DNA of 64,000 bases from Ananas comosus (lineage: Eukaryota > Streptophyta > Magnoliopsida > Poales > Bromeliaceae). The position numbers and the translations under genes were made by a program. The notes below the pieces were generated by a model. That model searched no databases. It was not told where the DNA came from and worked only from the letters and a program-made list of their open reading frames with translations. The DNA lies in contig NC_033627.1 of the NCBI RefSeq assembly GCF_001540865.1, positions 6,045,389 through 6,109,388 on the forward strand, written 5' to 3'. This document shows, one piece after another, positions 44,224 to 56,157 of this stretch (positions within the stretch are counted from its first letter, which is position 1; the number at the start of each line of letters is the position of its first letter).

Positions 44224-47200
44224 ATGGATCTGCTGAAGCGCGAGCTTCAGCGGAAGCGGCAGAGCCTGGAGGCCGACTTCGGCGGCAAGAAGCTCCTCCG
44301 CCGCTCCGAGATCGAGCAGAAGAAGCTCCAGAAGCTCCGCGACGACGAGCGCCGCTACCTCCTCTCCAAATCCCTCCGCTCCTCGTCCTCCTCCTCCTCG
44401 TCCTCCGCTCCCTCCCTCAACGCCCCCTCCTCCTCCTCCTCCTCCGCGAACCCTAACCCTAACCCTAACCCTAACCCTAACGACCCCACCTCCTCTCTGC
44501 CCCCCGCCCTCTCCTCCTCCTCCTCCAAGAAGCTCGCCGAAACCCTAACCGACGAGCAGCGCATCGACGACCTCGTCCTCCCCCGCCACGAGGTCATCCG
44601 CCGCCTCCGACTGCTGAAGCAGCCCATCACCCTCTTCGGCGAGGACGACGCCGCCCGCCTCGACCGCCTCAAGCTCACCCTCAAGTCCGGCATCCTCGAG
44701 GTCGACAGCGACATGATCGAGGGCCAGGCCAACGACTTCCTCCGCGACATCTCCGAGCTCCGCAAGCGCCACAAGTCCGGCTTCGTCAAGAGCAAGAGGG
44801 AGGACGACGGGCTCGAGGACGACGTCGCCGATGGGGACGCCGACAAGAATTTAAGCGGGGACGGGGGTTCGTCCGGCGTGGATGCGGATAAGGACTTGAA
44901 ACGGATGAAGGCCAAGTTCGAGGATCTGTGCGATGAGGATAAGATCTTGGTGTTCTTCAAGAGGCTGCTCAATGAGTGGAATCAGGAGCTCGATGAGACG
45001 CCCGATGCAGAAAAGAGGACGGCGAGGGGCAAGTCCATGGTCGCCACTTTCAAGCAGTGCGCCCGCTACCTGAATCCCCTGTTCAAGTTCTGCAGGAAAA
45101 AGGTATGGACATAGTTATGGATCGATGATTACTACTCATTCTCTCTTTGTTTTCCTGTTTTTTTTCTTTATGATGTGGTACACAGCACTTATTTGTTTAA
45201 AAGGCCTGTTTAAATCTGAAAATTTCAGTCGGTTGTTTGGTTGACGCGAATGAAGTTTTTATTTAGGTTATAGTTGTGATGTCAATCTAAATGAACCGAT
45301 TTATAACCGATTTATAAGAGGGGGAAACTGAGATATTGAAAAAGGTTTCTGGGTGATTCATTTTAGTATTTAAAAATTAAATAAATGAATATACTAACAT
45401 TCCCTGAAAGCCTGTTTGGTTCGAATTCGAATTGCACCACCTTGGAGGCGTGTCCGCGGGGTGGATGGTGGCCGTTGTATCGCTAGGAGCAACTACAGAG
45501 GTCTCGCACGTGGAGGGGCAATCTCTCTTCTAGGACAGTGCATAGCACGTCTCGACTCACAGGCCTCATTGATCTTTTGCATCTTTACAACATTTTATTG
45601 TTGATTCTTGTATGCATTTCTAACCAGTTGTTTAAACTTGCTTTTCAAAATATTTTCAAAAGGATATAATTTTACTAAAAGAGTAGAGAGATTTTTCCAA
45701 CAATTCACTGATACTACAGAAAGAGTTGGTATACTATTTTTGTATTGTATGAAAACAACGGGAATAACTAGTTGTATTTCTTTTTTAATCAAATTGGTGC
45801 AAGATAGAAAATGCATTCCAACTATGATAATTTAAACTTTTATTATATCTTCTTATTCCTGAATGAAACTAATATGAGTACCCCTTATTTATGTCATGAG
45901 TTTCTGTTTTCTTTCATTAGTGCCTGATAAGGACAAAATGCGACCGTATAGTGTGGAAAGATAGAGTAGCAATTTTTCTTTTTGTTAATATCCTTCCTTT
46001 CAATTTTTCTTTTTGTTAATATCCTTCCTTTTTCAGATTTTAAATTTGCACAGCCGGTTTTTTAACTGCTCCTTTATAAATCCTAATGGAAACAGATATA
46101 TCATGTAATCTTTAAATGGTCCTCTCGTTAAAAAATCAATGGCAGGTTTCAACTATGTTATATATAATTGTAGTTCTTAGGAAGTGTTGGAAAAAAGAAT
46201 GTGTCATGTGGTCCGAGAGGTTCTTGCTTAGTTGTCAGCACCAGGGGTTCTGGCTGTAAGAATAGGTTGTTCGTTCAAATTTATACAGATATTGGCTGTT
46301 ACATTTGTGGCCTAATTTTCTACGTATAAAACACAATTTATGTTGTTCTTGCCTATGTTGCACATACATGAGTACGGAGATACAAATACAACACGATACT
46401 GATATGGCGATACAACAAATTCTGAAAGCTTCAGAATATGGTTCTTGGAGGATATCCCAGTAAGAATTGTTCTTACTACATAGTATTTCTTATGATAATA
46501 ATATTTATAATATATTACTACATAGTATTTCTTATGACAATAAATATTTATGATAGTTTAGATGATTAGATAGCAAAAACAATAAACACGCTAACATGCA
46601 CAAAATATAAAGATAGTTGGCTTTCTCTTCAAGAAAGGAATTAACAAGATGAACTTTAATCTTGAGTTTTATTAACCATGGGTCCATCATGCAAGTGTCA
46701 TCCAAAAGCATTAGATAATTAATAACAAGTTTTTGGACCTGAGGCCGCTTAAGAATGACTCTTTTCCAAATTAGACCGAAGAAACCTCCATCCCCTATCC
46801 GCAAGTATCCTCATGTATCCTTCAAGTATCACTTGGGTACCTGGGTATGTTTGTAACATTTTAAAATATTGGATATTACTATCAAGCATTCAGCACGTAT
46901 TGTTTGTATTAGGTGATCCGTGTTCGGAGTTCCTTATTCCAGTAAACAAGCACATGTAGCGATTTGAAAGTCACGATGTTTGCAAATATTATATATGGGA
47001 TCTAAGATAAGGTATATGTTATCATTTAAATTTTCTTGGAATATCATTGGGAAAGTGTGACTTGTAATACCTACTGATGATATGCTGTTTGTGAACATCA
47101 CCATTGAATTTTCTGAGAGCATGTTTTAATATCAAGTATGATACTTCCTTTCGGATGCTTTTGTTCTTCCTGGCATCTCAAGTTTGGAATGTCAAATATA

Positions 47201-49803
47201 CTTGGTTGAGTTTATTCACTATATATGCTTAAAGGGATTACACTTTTATAAGGAGGGATGAATTTCTTGCTGCTGTCGTCAAATGTTTTTAGCTACGAAG
47301 CACGGATACTTCAAATTTCATGACGTATCCGTATCGGATACGTATCGGATACCGATACGCGCCCGATACGTGCCCGATATGTGTCCGATACGGGAATGAA
47401 GTATCTGGCATTTTTAAAAAATAAAAAAATATCGGATATGGCTCGGATACGTGAGGGATACGAGCGGATACGGGGGGGACACGGCTAGGTTCTTTTTTGG
47501 TCTAAAATGATCGAAACTTAAAATTTTTTTAAAAGCTCACGTCCAAACTTATTGGAAAGAAGGAAAAGAGTGAAAAAAACGCCAATATCTGTTCAATTTG
47601 TCATTTCATCTATCTTTTTGCTCTTGAATGGTAGAAGGCGCTTCCTCTCGTTCTATCTTCACACAATATTTACTCTCTTTCATCTAATTTGTCAACCTAG
47701 CATTAAGCAACAAAGGCTATAGAAAATATGATTTTTTTTTTCTTTCTCTATTAAATTGTTAGCATATTTTTTTATTATTATTTTAATAATAGAACTAACA
47801 AAACAGACATATATATTGATGGCTAATTATCTAATTTGTGCGACTATATATCTATTGTTATCATTTGATCAAGTTGAATGATAGTTGGTTTGATACTTTT
47901 TGAATTATTATTTTATCTGATTGATTATCTTTTTTAATGAACATATGCAAAACAATTATATAAGTTAATGCATATTAGAATATATTCCTTAATATAGTCC
48001 AGATATCCTAATTGTTCTCAATATATCATTACATATAATCAATATATATTTAAATATATTTAAAATAATATTTTATTTAAGTATATCCCGTGTATCGTAT
48101 CCTAGAAGTTTTAGAAATTGCCGTATCACCGTATCCGTATCGTGTCATATCCGTATCCCCGTATCCGTATCTGTGCAACATAGGTTTTTAGTGGTTTGGC
48201 TTTTGGTTGGAGAGTGGAATGTTATGAATACTGGTGGGAAGGTGTTGCATGAAATTTTTGGTCTTGACTAGAGTGACTCTTATGTAGTTCTATATCTATT
48301 GTATCATACTGCTGGTTTGATGGTGTTTGATGGGTTCCACTGGCAACACGGAAGGTTGTCAGATGATCTGATTCATCAATCACTCACCTGCAGTAGGCAG
48401 TTAATCTTGAAACCAAAATTGGTAAAGAAGTTTTCTTATTTTAGCTTGGTAGAATGGTAATATATAATTTTCATTGAAAATTAGTTAAGCTGCAGTAGCA
48501 TTATTGACGTCGTGTTTGCTAGTTCATTTAAATAATCATAATAAAATTTTAGTTTCTAATGGCTTGGAATTGGGTAAATTTTTCCATCGTCCACTGAACT
48601 ACAAGTGGAATTTTATTCGAGTCACTAAACTTTAATTTGTTTCAATTAAGGCACCACACTTTAATTTGTATTTCAATTTTATTACTTTGATGTCAAACTC
48701 TGTATGATTGTCCAAACATAATGGAAAAGTTATTTTAGTTCAGTTACCACACCATCTTCTAGAGACGACATGACTTATTAGTCTTTCTCTTGGAGATTAT
48801 GTAATTGCTAATTCAGTTGTCAAATCATCTCTTCAAAATGATGTAAAAGTTGAATAATAGTTATTTTGAGATCATATATGTTGAAATGACTAGCACTCCT
48901 TACTGTGTCATTTTTTTTCCCCGTAGTATTGAATTAGCTGCCACATTATTACCTTATCAGAAAAATTAATCAAAATTTCAAAGCTATCTGATTGAAACAG
49001 AAATTGAAGTTCACCGGCTTGATTGCAATAAATTGAAGTTCACTGACATAAATGGAATTCGGCCATAAGTTCGGTTGATCTATTGTGTAATTTTCCTTTT
49101 GAAATTGCATGAAATTGCTTCTTGCCATCAGCATGCTATGTTTCCTTGAATGTGATTTTCTTGTAGACAATTACTATATTGTAACTCAGTTATTTCCGCT
49201 GGAATGGAATCAGGAGTTAACGATCTATGTATAAGTGTATATATTTTCTTACCTAGCTCCCCTATAATCACGGGATAAAGTATTAGTGCTGACAAGTTGC
49301 ATTTGCTAAATGGTTCTGATTAACTTGCTCCTGAATCATGAATTTTGTTCTGTTATGGTGCCACCTGCTAATAATACCGCGTTTTCATAATCCAGGTTCT
49401 CCCAGATGACATCCGCCAAGCACTGCTCGTGGTGGTGGAATGTTGCATGAAACGGGACTACCTTGCAGCGATGGACCAGTACATCAAGATGGCCATCGGG
49501 AACGCGCCCTGGCCAATCGGTGTCACTATGGTTGGTATCCACGAGCGCTCAGCCCGTGAGAAGATCTACACCAACAGTGTGGCCCACATCATGAACGACG
49601 AAACCACCCGCAAGTACCTGCAGTCCGTGAAGAGGCTTATGACCCTTTGCCAGCGTCGCTACCCGGCCGATCCTTCCAAGTCAGTCGAGTTCAACAGCCT
49701 GGCGAATGGGAGCGATCTACAGTCACTCCTCTCTGAGGAAAGGGGAGGCTCGAAAGCCCCTTCGGATGATAGGCTTCGGTTAATGCCTGCTCCAAAGGAA
49801 TAG
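44224..49803 (+). CDS. PRP18: Pre-mRNA splicing factor 18 (PRP18), two exons
   Basis: Join 44224-45102 and 49396-49803; the 4,293-bp GT-AG intron is in phase 0 (AAG|GTATGG ... TCCAG|GTTCTC). The product has 428 residues, close to the ~420 usual in plants. PRP18 acts in the nucleus in the second catalytic step of splicing, stabilising the 3' splice site with SLU7 and U5 snRNP (family knowledge). Residues 1-50 are a charged helix (MDLLKRELQRKRQSLEADFG), followed by a low-complexity Ser and Asn-Pro linker (52-105). An SFM motif lies near 115-150 (LVLPRHEVIRRLRLL, then GEDDAARLDRL). The helical Prp18 domain runs from about 245 to 415, including the invariant loop PWPIGVTMVGIHERSAREKI (331-350). 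The ATG at 44224 is chosen because the upstream frame has no ATG. No defects are seen. Confidence 0.95.
44449..44481 (+). repeat. In-frame (AACCCT)n repeat in PRP18 exon 1
   Basis: Five AACCCT hexamers plus AAC encode alternating Asn-Pro (residues 76-86). It resembles the plant telomere unit but lacks one A per repeat, which keeps it in frame. Confidence 0.9.
45970..46031. repeat. Perfect 31-bp tandem duplication
   Basis: CAATTTTTCTTTTTGTTAAT followed by ATCCTTCCTTT occurs twice back to back (45970-46000 and 46001-46031), identical. Confidence 0.95.
46350..46850. mobile_element. Old relative of the intron transposon
   Basis: TATGTTGCACATACATGAGTACGG at about 46353, GATAC-rich sequence after it and inverted GTATCC-rich sequence at 46795-46835 echo the ends of 47293-48183. 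A ~43-bp duplication with TACTACATAGTATTTCTTAT lies inside (46477 and 46516). Confidence 0.4.
47293..48183. mobile_element. Non-autonomous DNA transposon in the PRP18 intron (hAT-like)
   Basis: The ends CTACGAAGCACGGATAC and (inverted) CTATGTTGCACAGATAC agree at 13 of 17 positions. The 8-bp duplication GTTTTTAG is exact (47285-47292 and 48184-48191). Subterminal zones are dense in CGTATC/GATACG repeats on both sides; the middle is AT-rich without coding capacity. An 8-bp duplication suggests a hAT relative. Confidence 0.75.
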
Positions 49804-50840
49804 CATCTGTTATAACTATTGTTAACTAGGATTATGTAATTTTCCAAGATTATGGAAGTCTGTAATATGCATTGTATCCTATCTTTTTTTAACTTTCTTG
49901 TTTCAGTGGCTTATTTTCTTTCTGATACAATATATAATCTTCTAGAACGAGGAAAATGAGAATCTCAGTGTCTCCTTTTTTAAATTGCAAACACACTTGG
50001 GTTTATTAAATTACCCCCTGCTGGGCATCTCTGCCTGCTGTTCTTTTTACAGTACAGTTGTTCCAGTTTGAGAGTTCCATAACAATAAATTTACATTTTT
50101 ATTGAAATTGTATCTCGTAAGTGAAAAATAATTCTTTTATTAGATAACTTAAAAAAGACATGGAGGATAAAAAAAACCAAAATTCACGTCCTTAACCATT
50201 GATGATACGCAGAAAAAAAAATATTTTAGTATAATTTTCATGCAATAAGTAGTTTGTTTCTCCTGAAGTTCTATGAAACTAGAAGCACTGTTTTTTTTTT
50301 AAAAAAAATAAAATAAAATAAAATAAAACCTTTATGGCGGATATCCTTTTTTTTTTTTCTTTTTCTTTTTACATCAGATGCTAATGACTCAAAAATTTAA
50401 TTAGCAGTTCTCTTCAAAAATTTAAGGCTCTCCTCTCCTATTGGAAAATTTCAACTTTCCTGTTTACAGAAAGGTGAAAATGTACCACAATTATGTGAAC
50501 TATTATTCCTTTGCAAAATAGTCCTCTAAATTTTTAAACATTCGTATTTACTATCTAACTTTAAAATTTTTAAAGCTGTATATTCTATCAATTTAAATGA
50601 CTAATATTAGCCAAATGTTGAGAACAAAATAAAATACTCATGCTTTTAAAACGGAGGAATTTTTTTTGTTGTCAAAAGTCGGTCTTATATAAAAAAATTT
50701 ATTTTTAAATTATTAAAAATTAAATATGATGCTTTTAATTAACCTTGTTAACAAGAGTGACTTTGCTATTAAAATAATTTATTTATATTGTTGTTGTATG
50801 TCTCTTATTATTTCTTGACTAGAAATATCAATTTTTAGAA
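49804..50840 (+). other. PRP18 3' UTR and downstream AT-rich DNA
   Basis: The first few hundred bases should contain the 3' UTR and polyadenylation region; no single AATAAA-type signal stands out near the stop. Beyond about 50100 the sequence is simple AT-rich DNA with A/T tracts. No gene is recognised. Confidence 0.5.
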
Positions 50841-52030
50841 ATTAATAAAATATAAATTTTGTGTGTGAGTTGATGAGTTGTGACTTGTATTATGCTGGTA
50901 CGCGTGCAAATACAGTAAAGTCTTGGTCCGTGTGGACAGAGAGGTTCTATATTTGTGGTGGGTCTGTTCCATCCCGTGTGCAAGGTTGCAAAAAAAGAAT
51001 TTTGGGCACTTTTCCATTGAGTCCATATTCAAAATTGGCCCTTTTTCTAATGGCTTTACAAAAAGGACCCCGGGGTGTCTTCCGCTCTCCCTACACTTTC
51101 CTTTCTTCTTTCTCTTTATAAACTCCTTCTCCTCCCCCATGCTGCTGTCCTTCTTACTCTTCTTTTTTTTTTTCATTCATCTCCCAATTTATTACCACGC
51201 TCTTTGCCGACTTCGTTGTTTGCAAGAGAGAAAAGGAAGAAGGACAGCACCGAGGGAGGAAGAAGGGAGAAGAACAAGTCGTACAATTGCAAAGCAGGAT
51301 CAATCAGTACTATCCGACTCTCCTCATCTTTCTTCTTCCTCTCGTCTCGACCTTTCTTTTGCTTTGTCTCATCTTCGTCTCCCCCTTTTCCCTTCGATTT
51401 ATAGGAGAAGTTTAAAATTAAACTACTACCACACAATAAGTTGTGCAATATAATAGCAAACAGTGTAATAAAAACTCAATCAGTACATTATTTCCACAAC
51501 ATAATGTAACCCACAGACATAATAGTGCAACAATTGCTCTAAACCACGAAAAGCGGGATCAACCGGTGCAACTCGGCTCTTCTCCCCACTCCTTGTCCTA
51601 CGCTCGCCTATGCTTCATCCTGTGCTGCTGCTTCTTCTTTCTAAACCCTTTTTGTAGTTTTATAAGAGATGTTCACAATAAAACATGCAGAGTCAATGCG
51701 GACAAGTTGTGCAACATCACTACAAACAATGCATGGAACACCAAAAGAGTGTATTTTTCCCACACAGTAGGATCAATCAGTCAATATGGCACTCTATCAT
51801 CATTCTTCTTCCGCTCGTCCTAGGCTCTTATCTACTTCATCACGTGTTGTTTCTTTTTTGTCCTAAATTTTTCCTTCCTCACGCCACCATAGGAGATTTT
51901 AGTATTGTATTGTATACAACGGTTGACAAGTTGTGCAACATCATCCCTTATCCTCAAGAGTGCGAGCGAGAGGGCAAGGAAGAGGGCGCGACAGCAGAAA
52001 GTTACAGAAGGTCGAAAAAATTAAGATGAA
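50841..52030. repeat. Host repeat of the Helitron, with ~210-260-bp units
   Basis: Three diverged units each contain GCGGGATCAAC or AGGATCAATCAGT, a CTTCTTC/CTCGTC tract and AAGTTGTGCAACATCA (near 51290, 51555 and 51768). A TATA-like CTTTATAAACTCC lies at 51113. Similar GTGCA-rich sequence resumes at 58470-58640, beyond the Helitron, so this is one repeat split by it. Confidence 0.5.
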
Positions 52031-52428
52031 TCTATATACCCTCTATTAATCCCCGTATTAGTCATCCACGTGTCATCTTATTCTTAATCCATTCTTAAAT
52101 TTTTGTACACGTGGACCCGTCATGGGTCCCACCTGTAGTTGTTTCGTGCTTTCTATGCCTTTGACCGGTTCTTCACATGAACCCATCGTGGGTCCCACCT
52201 GTAGGTGACTTCATGTGAACCGGTCTAGTGTTTTCTACTAATTGGACCGGTTCTTTATTTATTTATTTATTTTTTTTCTAAAACAGGGTTTCTTCTCCCT
52301 CTCCTGTATTCGATACCCGCTACCCCCGCCGCTTTGACCCTTTCCTGCCGGTTCGATCCCTGCTACCTCTACCGCTTTGATCCCTGCTATCCCCGCCTCT
52401 TCGATAGCGCCTATTACTCATTTCGCCG

Positions 52429-55400
52429 TGTTGGTGGCCGAAAGTCCCGACCCTTGACCCGGTCAAATATTCTCCTCGGGAAGAATGTCGGAATGATGAG
52501 CGGCCGCGGATGGTGACCCTCGAAGTTTGCGCCCACGACGGATCAAGCGATTCGGCTAACGAGGGATCGGGTCGGCCGGGTTCGAAAACCACTACTATAG
52601 AATCGGTTCGGCTGGAGGAGCCGAATGTATGAACTGTGCAGGGATCAATGTCGGCAGAAGAGCCGAATGGAAAAAGTACACAGTAACTGGTCGGCTGAAA
52701 GAGCTGAGAACAAATCAGCCGGGTCCGAAAGCTCTTTTCACTCTTCGGTTCGGCTGGATGAGCCGAATATGTGGGGAAAGTCGGACTCTTCGGTTCGGCT
52801 GGATAAGCCGAATGAACAAGAGAAGTCGGAATTTCAGCCAAGGAATGAGCTGAATGGTTAGCACAACACAAAATCTGGTCGACTTGAATAGCCGAACATG
52901 ACTTTCTATTGAATAGAAAATGGAAAAGTACAAGAATAGGGGAGTGATGCCCGTGGGGTAGACAGACTCCAAGTATATTCTACAAGGGAGTGATGCCCAT
53001 GGGGCAGACAGACTCCAAGTATATTCTATAAGGGAGTGATGCCCATGGGACAGACAGACTCCAAAGATCTGAGTTACAGGAACTACTCCTAGGAAAGCAG
53101 TAAATGCGAGAAAGAAAGAGATTACATTTAGACTACTCCTAGAAAAGCGATAAAATGCAGAGGAAATAAGGGTGGTCTTTTGTGCGCAGGGGCAAAGACC
53201 TCTATTGCAAGCTTCAAAGTTACTATTTATAGCCTACATTATTAGTTGGTTGAAAGTAGTTGGGGGAAGTGGTTGTAACCATGATCGTGGAAGTTATACT
53301 AACTCCTCATGGAAGTTATGCTAACTCCTCATGAAAGTTACGCCCCAATCTTCAACCGTTCCCGCCTTTTTGTCCTTCAGGCGCCTTATTGCCGACTCCT
53401 GGTGTACCACGTGTCCTTATTGGCTCATACGTGGGTTAGGTTGGCTCAATTTTGGTATCAACAATGCCCCCCCAATAGTCTTTCGAATGAACGTTCGGAT
53501 GACTATTGGTGCCAAATCGACTGTTCAAAAGCACAGCCGAGACCCAAGTTTTAGTTTCGCTGGTCTTGGTCGGCTTTAAGAAAACGACGCTTTATCATCC
53601 CAGCCACATATATCTCGGCTTCATCAACCGATTCTTTACTTTTATTCGATTAGTTCGGCTCTTCTTGAGCCGAATGTTTTTCTATCAAGAAATTCTTCTT
53701 AAAGAAAGTGGCTATATCTCGGCTTCATCAGCCGATTCTTCACTTTCACTCGATTGGCTCGGCTCTTCTTGAACCGACTGTTCTTTTAGCAAGGATTTTT
53801 CCTTGCCTTTGCTTTGATTTTTATATTGGCTCCATTGCAGCCGATCGTCCTCACTTTTCTTCTGAAATTGCTCGTATTGGGCAACTCGAATACCTAGATC
53901 AAATAGGTTAGAAAAATGCTTATCTTCAAAATGGTCTTTTATCTTAAAATGTAGACCATTTAACGCCATTTTGGTGAACTCTTATTCCAACATTCTCATA
54001 AAGCACCGGGTTTTGGCTATTTTGAAACGGTCCAAATACTCTTCGACCGTTTCACCTGACACTTGTCGGTATAAAGCCAAGTCGGCGACCAATAATTATG
54101 GCTCCGATCTATAGAATCGCTCATGAAATTTTCTTTCCAATTCGTCCCAATCTTGGACGGAATTGGCTGATAAACTTGTATACTAAGTAAACGCCGTTTT
54201 AGTTAACGACGTGTTAAATAATCGAAGTTTCAAAAATGAGTCAGCAGTCGCTTCTCTACATTGGGCCGTGAACCGGGCTATACGCTCGACTGTATTCTCG
54301 GTCTCATCGCCCGAGAACTTGTCGAACTTCGGCATTTTCCAGTTTGCCGGATACGGATGCTCTGTATCTATGTTTGCTGGATACGGGGATCGAAAAACAG
54401 GCCGCATAGCTGGCCTGGCCCCTACTCCGAAGGTATTCCGAATGACTTCCTCAATCTGAGCATACAGCGGAGCTTGTGCTTGAGCCGAATTTGGCCCTTG
54501 AGGAACTCCAGAATTCTGTATTGCAGGGTTCGCTCCTTGCATATCATTAGGGGCCTGCCCCCCAGCTCTAATCCCTACATTTTGGGGCTGATAAGCTGGT
54601 AAAGGAGGTAAACCCGATGCAATCTCCGACTGAGGGTCGGCGTTTATATTCATCGGCCTGTAAGCAACCTGGAAAGGTGCCATTTGCGGTTGCGCCTGTG
54701 AGACCGTCGGCATGACGAGATTTTGTTGCACCAGCAAATTTAGGGGCCCTTGTTGCCCCCCATAAGGTTGCTCATTTCGGGTAAATAATTGTCTGATTCG
54801 ACCAATATTTTCATTATAGGCCGTGATAGCGGCCAGCACCGCGTCTAGTCGAGCGGTACTTTGATAGATATTTTGATCTAAAGTTTGCAGGACTCGGCTC
54901 ATCTGGCCGAGTGCCTGAGTTAGACTCGGCTCTTGATGAGCCGACTGTCCAATAGTTTCTCCTTCAACTGGCAAACTGCTTGACATTCGCCAGCATTGTC
55001 TGAATCACTAGGTTGAATGCTCTCAGAATTTCTAGCAATGACCCTATTACGTAGATTTATGGCGTTATCATCAGCCATAATCTTAAAAATAGAGTCCCAC
55101 TAGGCGTGCCAAAAATTTGTTGGTGGCCGAAAGTCCCGACCCTTGACCCGGTCAAATATTCTCCTCAGGAAGAACGTCGGGATGATGAGCGGTCGCGGAT
55201 GGTGATCCTCGAAGTTTGCGCCCACGACGGATCAAGCGATTCGGCTGACGAGGGATCGGGTCGGCCGGGTTCGAAAACCGCTACTATAGAATCGGATCGA
55301 CTGGAGGAGCCGAATGTATGAACTGTGCAAGGATCAATGTCGGCAGAAGAGCCGAATGGAAAAAGCACACAGTAACTGGTCGGCTAAAAGAGCCGAGAAC

Positions 55401-56152
55401 GAATCAGCTGGGTCCGAAAGCTCTTTTCACTCTTCGGTTCGGCTGGATGAGTCGAATATGTGGGGAAAGTCGGACTCTTCGGTTCGGCTGGATGAGCCGA
55501 ATGAACAAGAGAAGTCGGAATTTCAGTCAAGGAATGAGCCGAATGGTTAGCACAACACAAAATCTGGTCGGCCTGAATAGCCGAACGTGACTTTCTATTG
55601 AATAGAAAATGGAAAAGTACAAGAATAGGGGAGTGATGCCCGTGGGGCAGACAGACTCCAAGTATATTCTACAAGGGAGTGATGCCCATGAGGTAGACAG
55701 ACTCTAAGTATATTCTATAAGGGAGTGATGCCCATGAGGCAGACAGACTCCAAAGATCTAAGTTACAGGAACTACTCCTAGGAAAGCAGTAAATGCGAGA
55801 AAGAAAGAGATTACATTTAGACTACTCCTAGAAAAGCGATAAAATGCAGAGGAAATAAGGGTGGTCTTTTGTGCGCAGGGGCAAAGACCTCTATTGCAGG
55901 CTTCAAAGTTACTATTTATAGCCCACATTATTAGTTGGTTGAAAGTAGTTGGGGGAAGTGGTTGTAACCATGATCGTGAAAGTTATACTAACTCCTCATG
56001 GAAGTTATGCTAACTCCTCATGGAAGTTACGCCCCAATATTCAACCGTTCCTGCCTTCTTGTCCTTCAGGCGCCTTATTGCCGACTCCTGGTGTACCACG
56101 TGTCCTTATTGGCTCATACGTGGGTTAGGTCGGCTCAATTTTGGTATCAACG
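52429..56152 (-). mobile_element. gag-only LTR retrotransposon, minus strand
   Basis: Two 1,035-bp LTRs (52429-53463 and 55118-56152) begin TGTTGGTGGCCGAAAGTCCC. The first ends GGTATCAACA; the last base of the second is changed to G. The 5-bp duplication CGCCG is exact (52424-52428 and 56153-56157). The primer site on the minus strand, TGGCACGCCTAGTGGGAC, lies just inside the right LTR (55094-55113). The 1.65-kb interior encodes only gag. The LTRs are very similar, which suggests a fairly recent insertion. Each LTR holds three copies of a GGGAGTGATGCCCATGGGG-type repeat (52945-53060 and 55630-55745). Confidence 0.9.
53712..54986 (-). pseudogene. Retrotransposon gag, interrupted by in-frame stops
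   Basis: The frame starts at ATG 54986 and stays open for 267 codons. A Gln/Pro-rich N-terminal half is followed by the capsid-like segment WKMPKFDKFSGDETENTVER and LRLFNTSLTKTAFT, which is typical of Ty3/gypsy gag. At 54183-54185 a TAG stands where the family has Trp. The same frame continues (DWDELERKFHERFY, then QVSGETVEEYLDRFKIAKTR) with two more TAA stops before the segment at 53712-53969. No zinc knuckle or pol follows. The product would have been the particle capsid protein; the copy is dead. Confidence 0.85.
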
Positions 56153-56157
56153 CGCCG

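Larger units (their letters stand above)
45103..49395 (+). other. PRP18 intron
   Basis: AT-rich, GT-AG. It contains a 31-bp tandem duplication (45970-46031), an old relative of the inner transposon (about 46350-46850) and an 891-bp DNA transposon (47293-48183). The segments 45104-45960 and 48192-49395 show no genes; 48590-48720 resembles a common AT-rich plant repeat (CATCGTCCACTGAACTACAA). Confidence 0.85.

Noticed and set aside
44449..44481. Interstitial telomere
   Set aside because: The unit is a hexamer (AACCCT), only five copies, and in frame within an exon, so simple coding repeat expansion is likelier.
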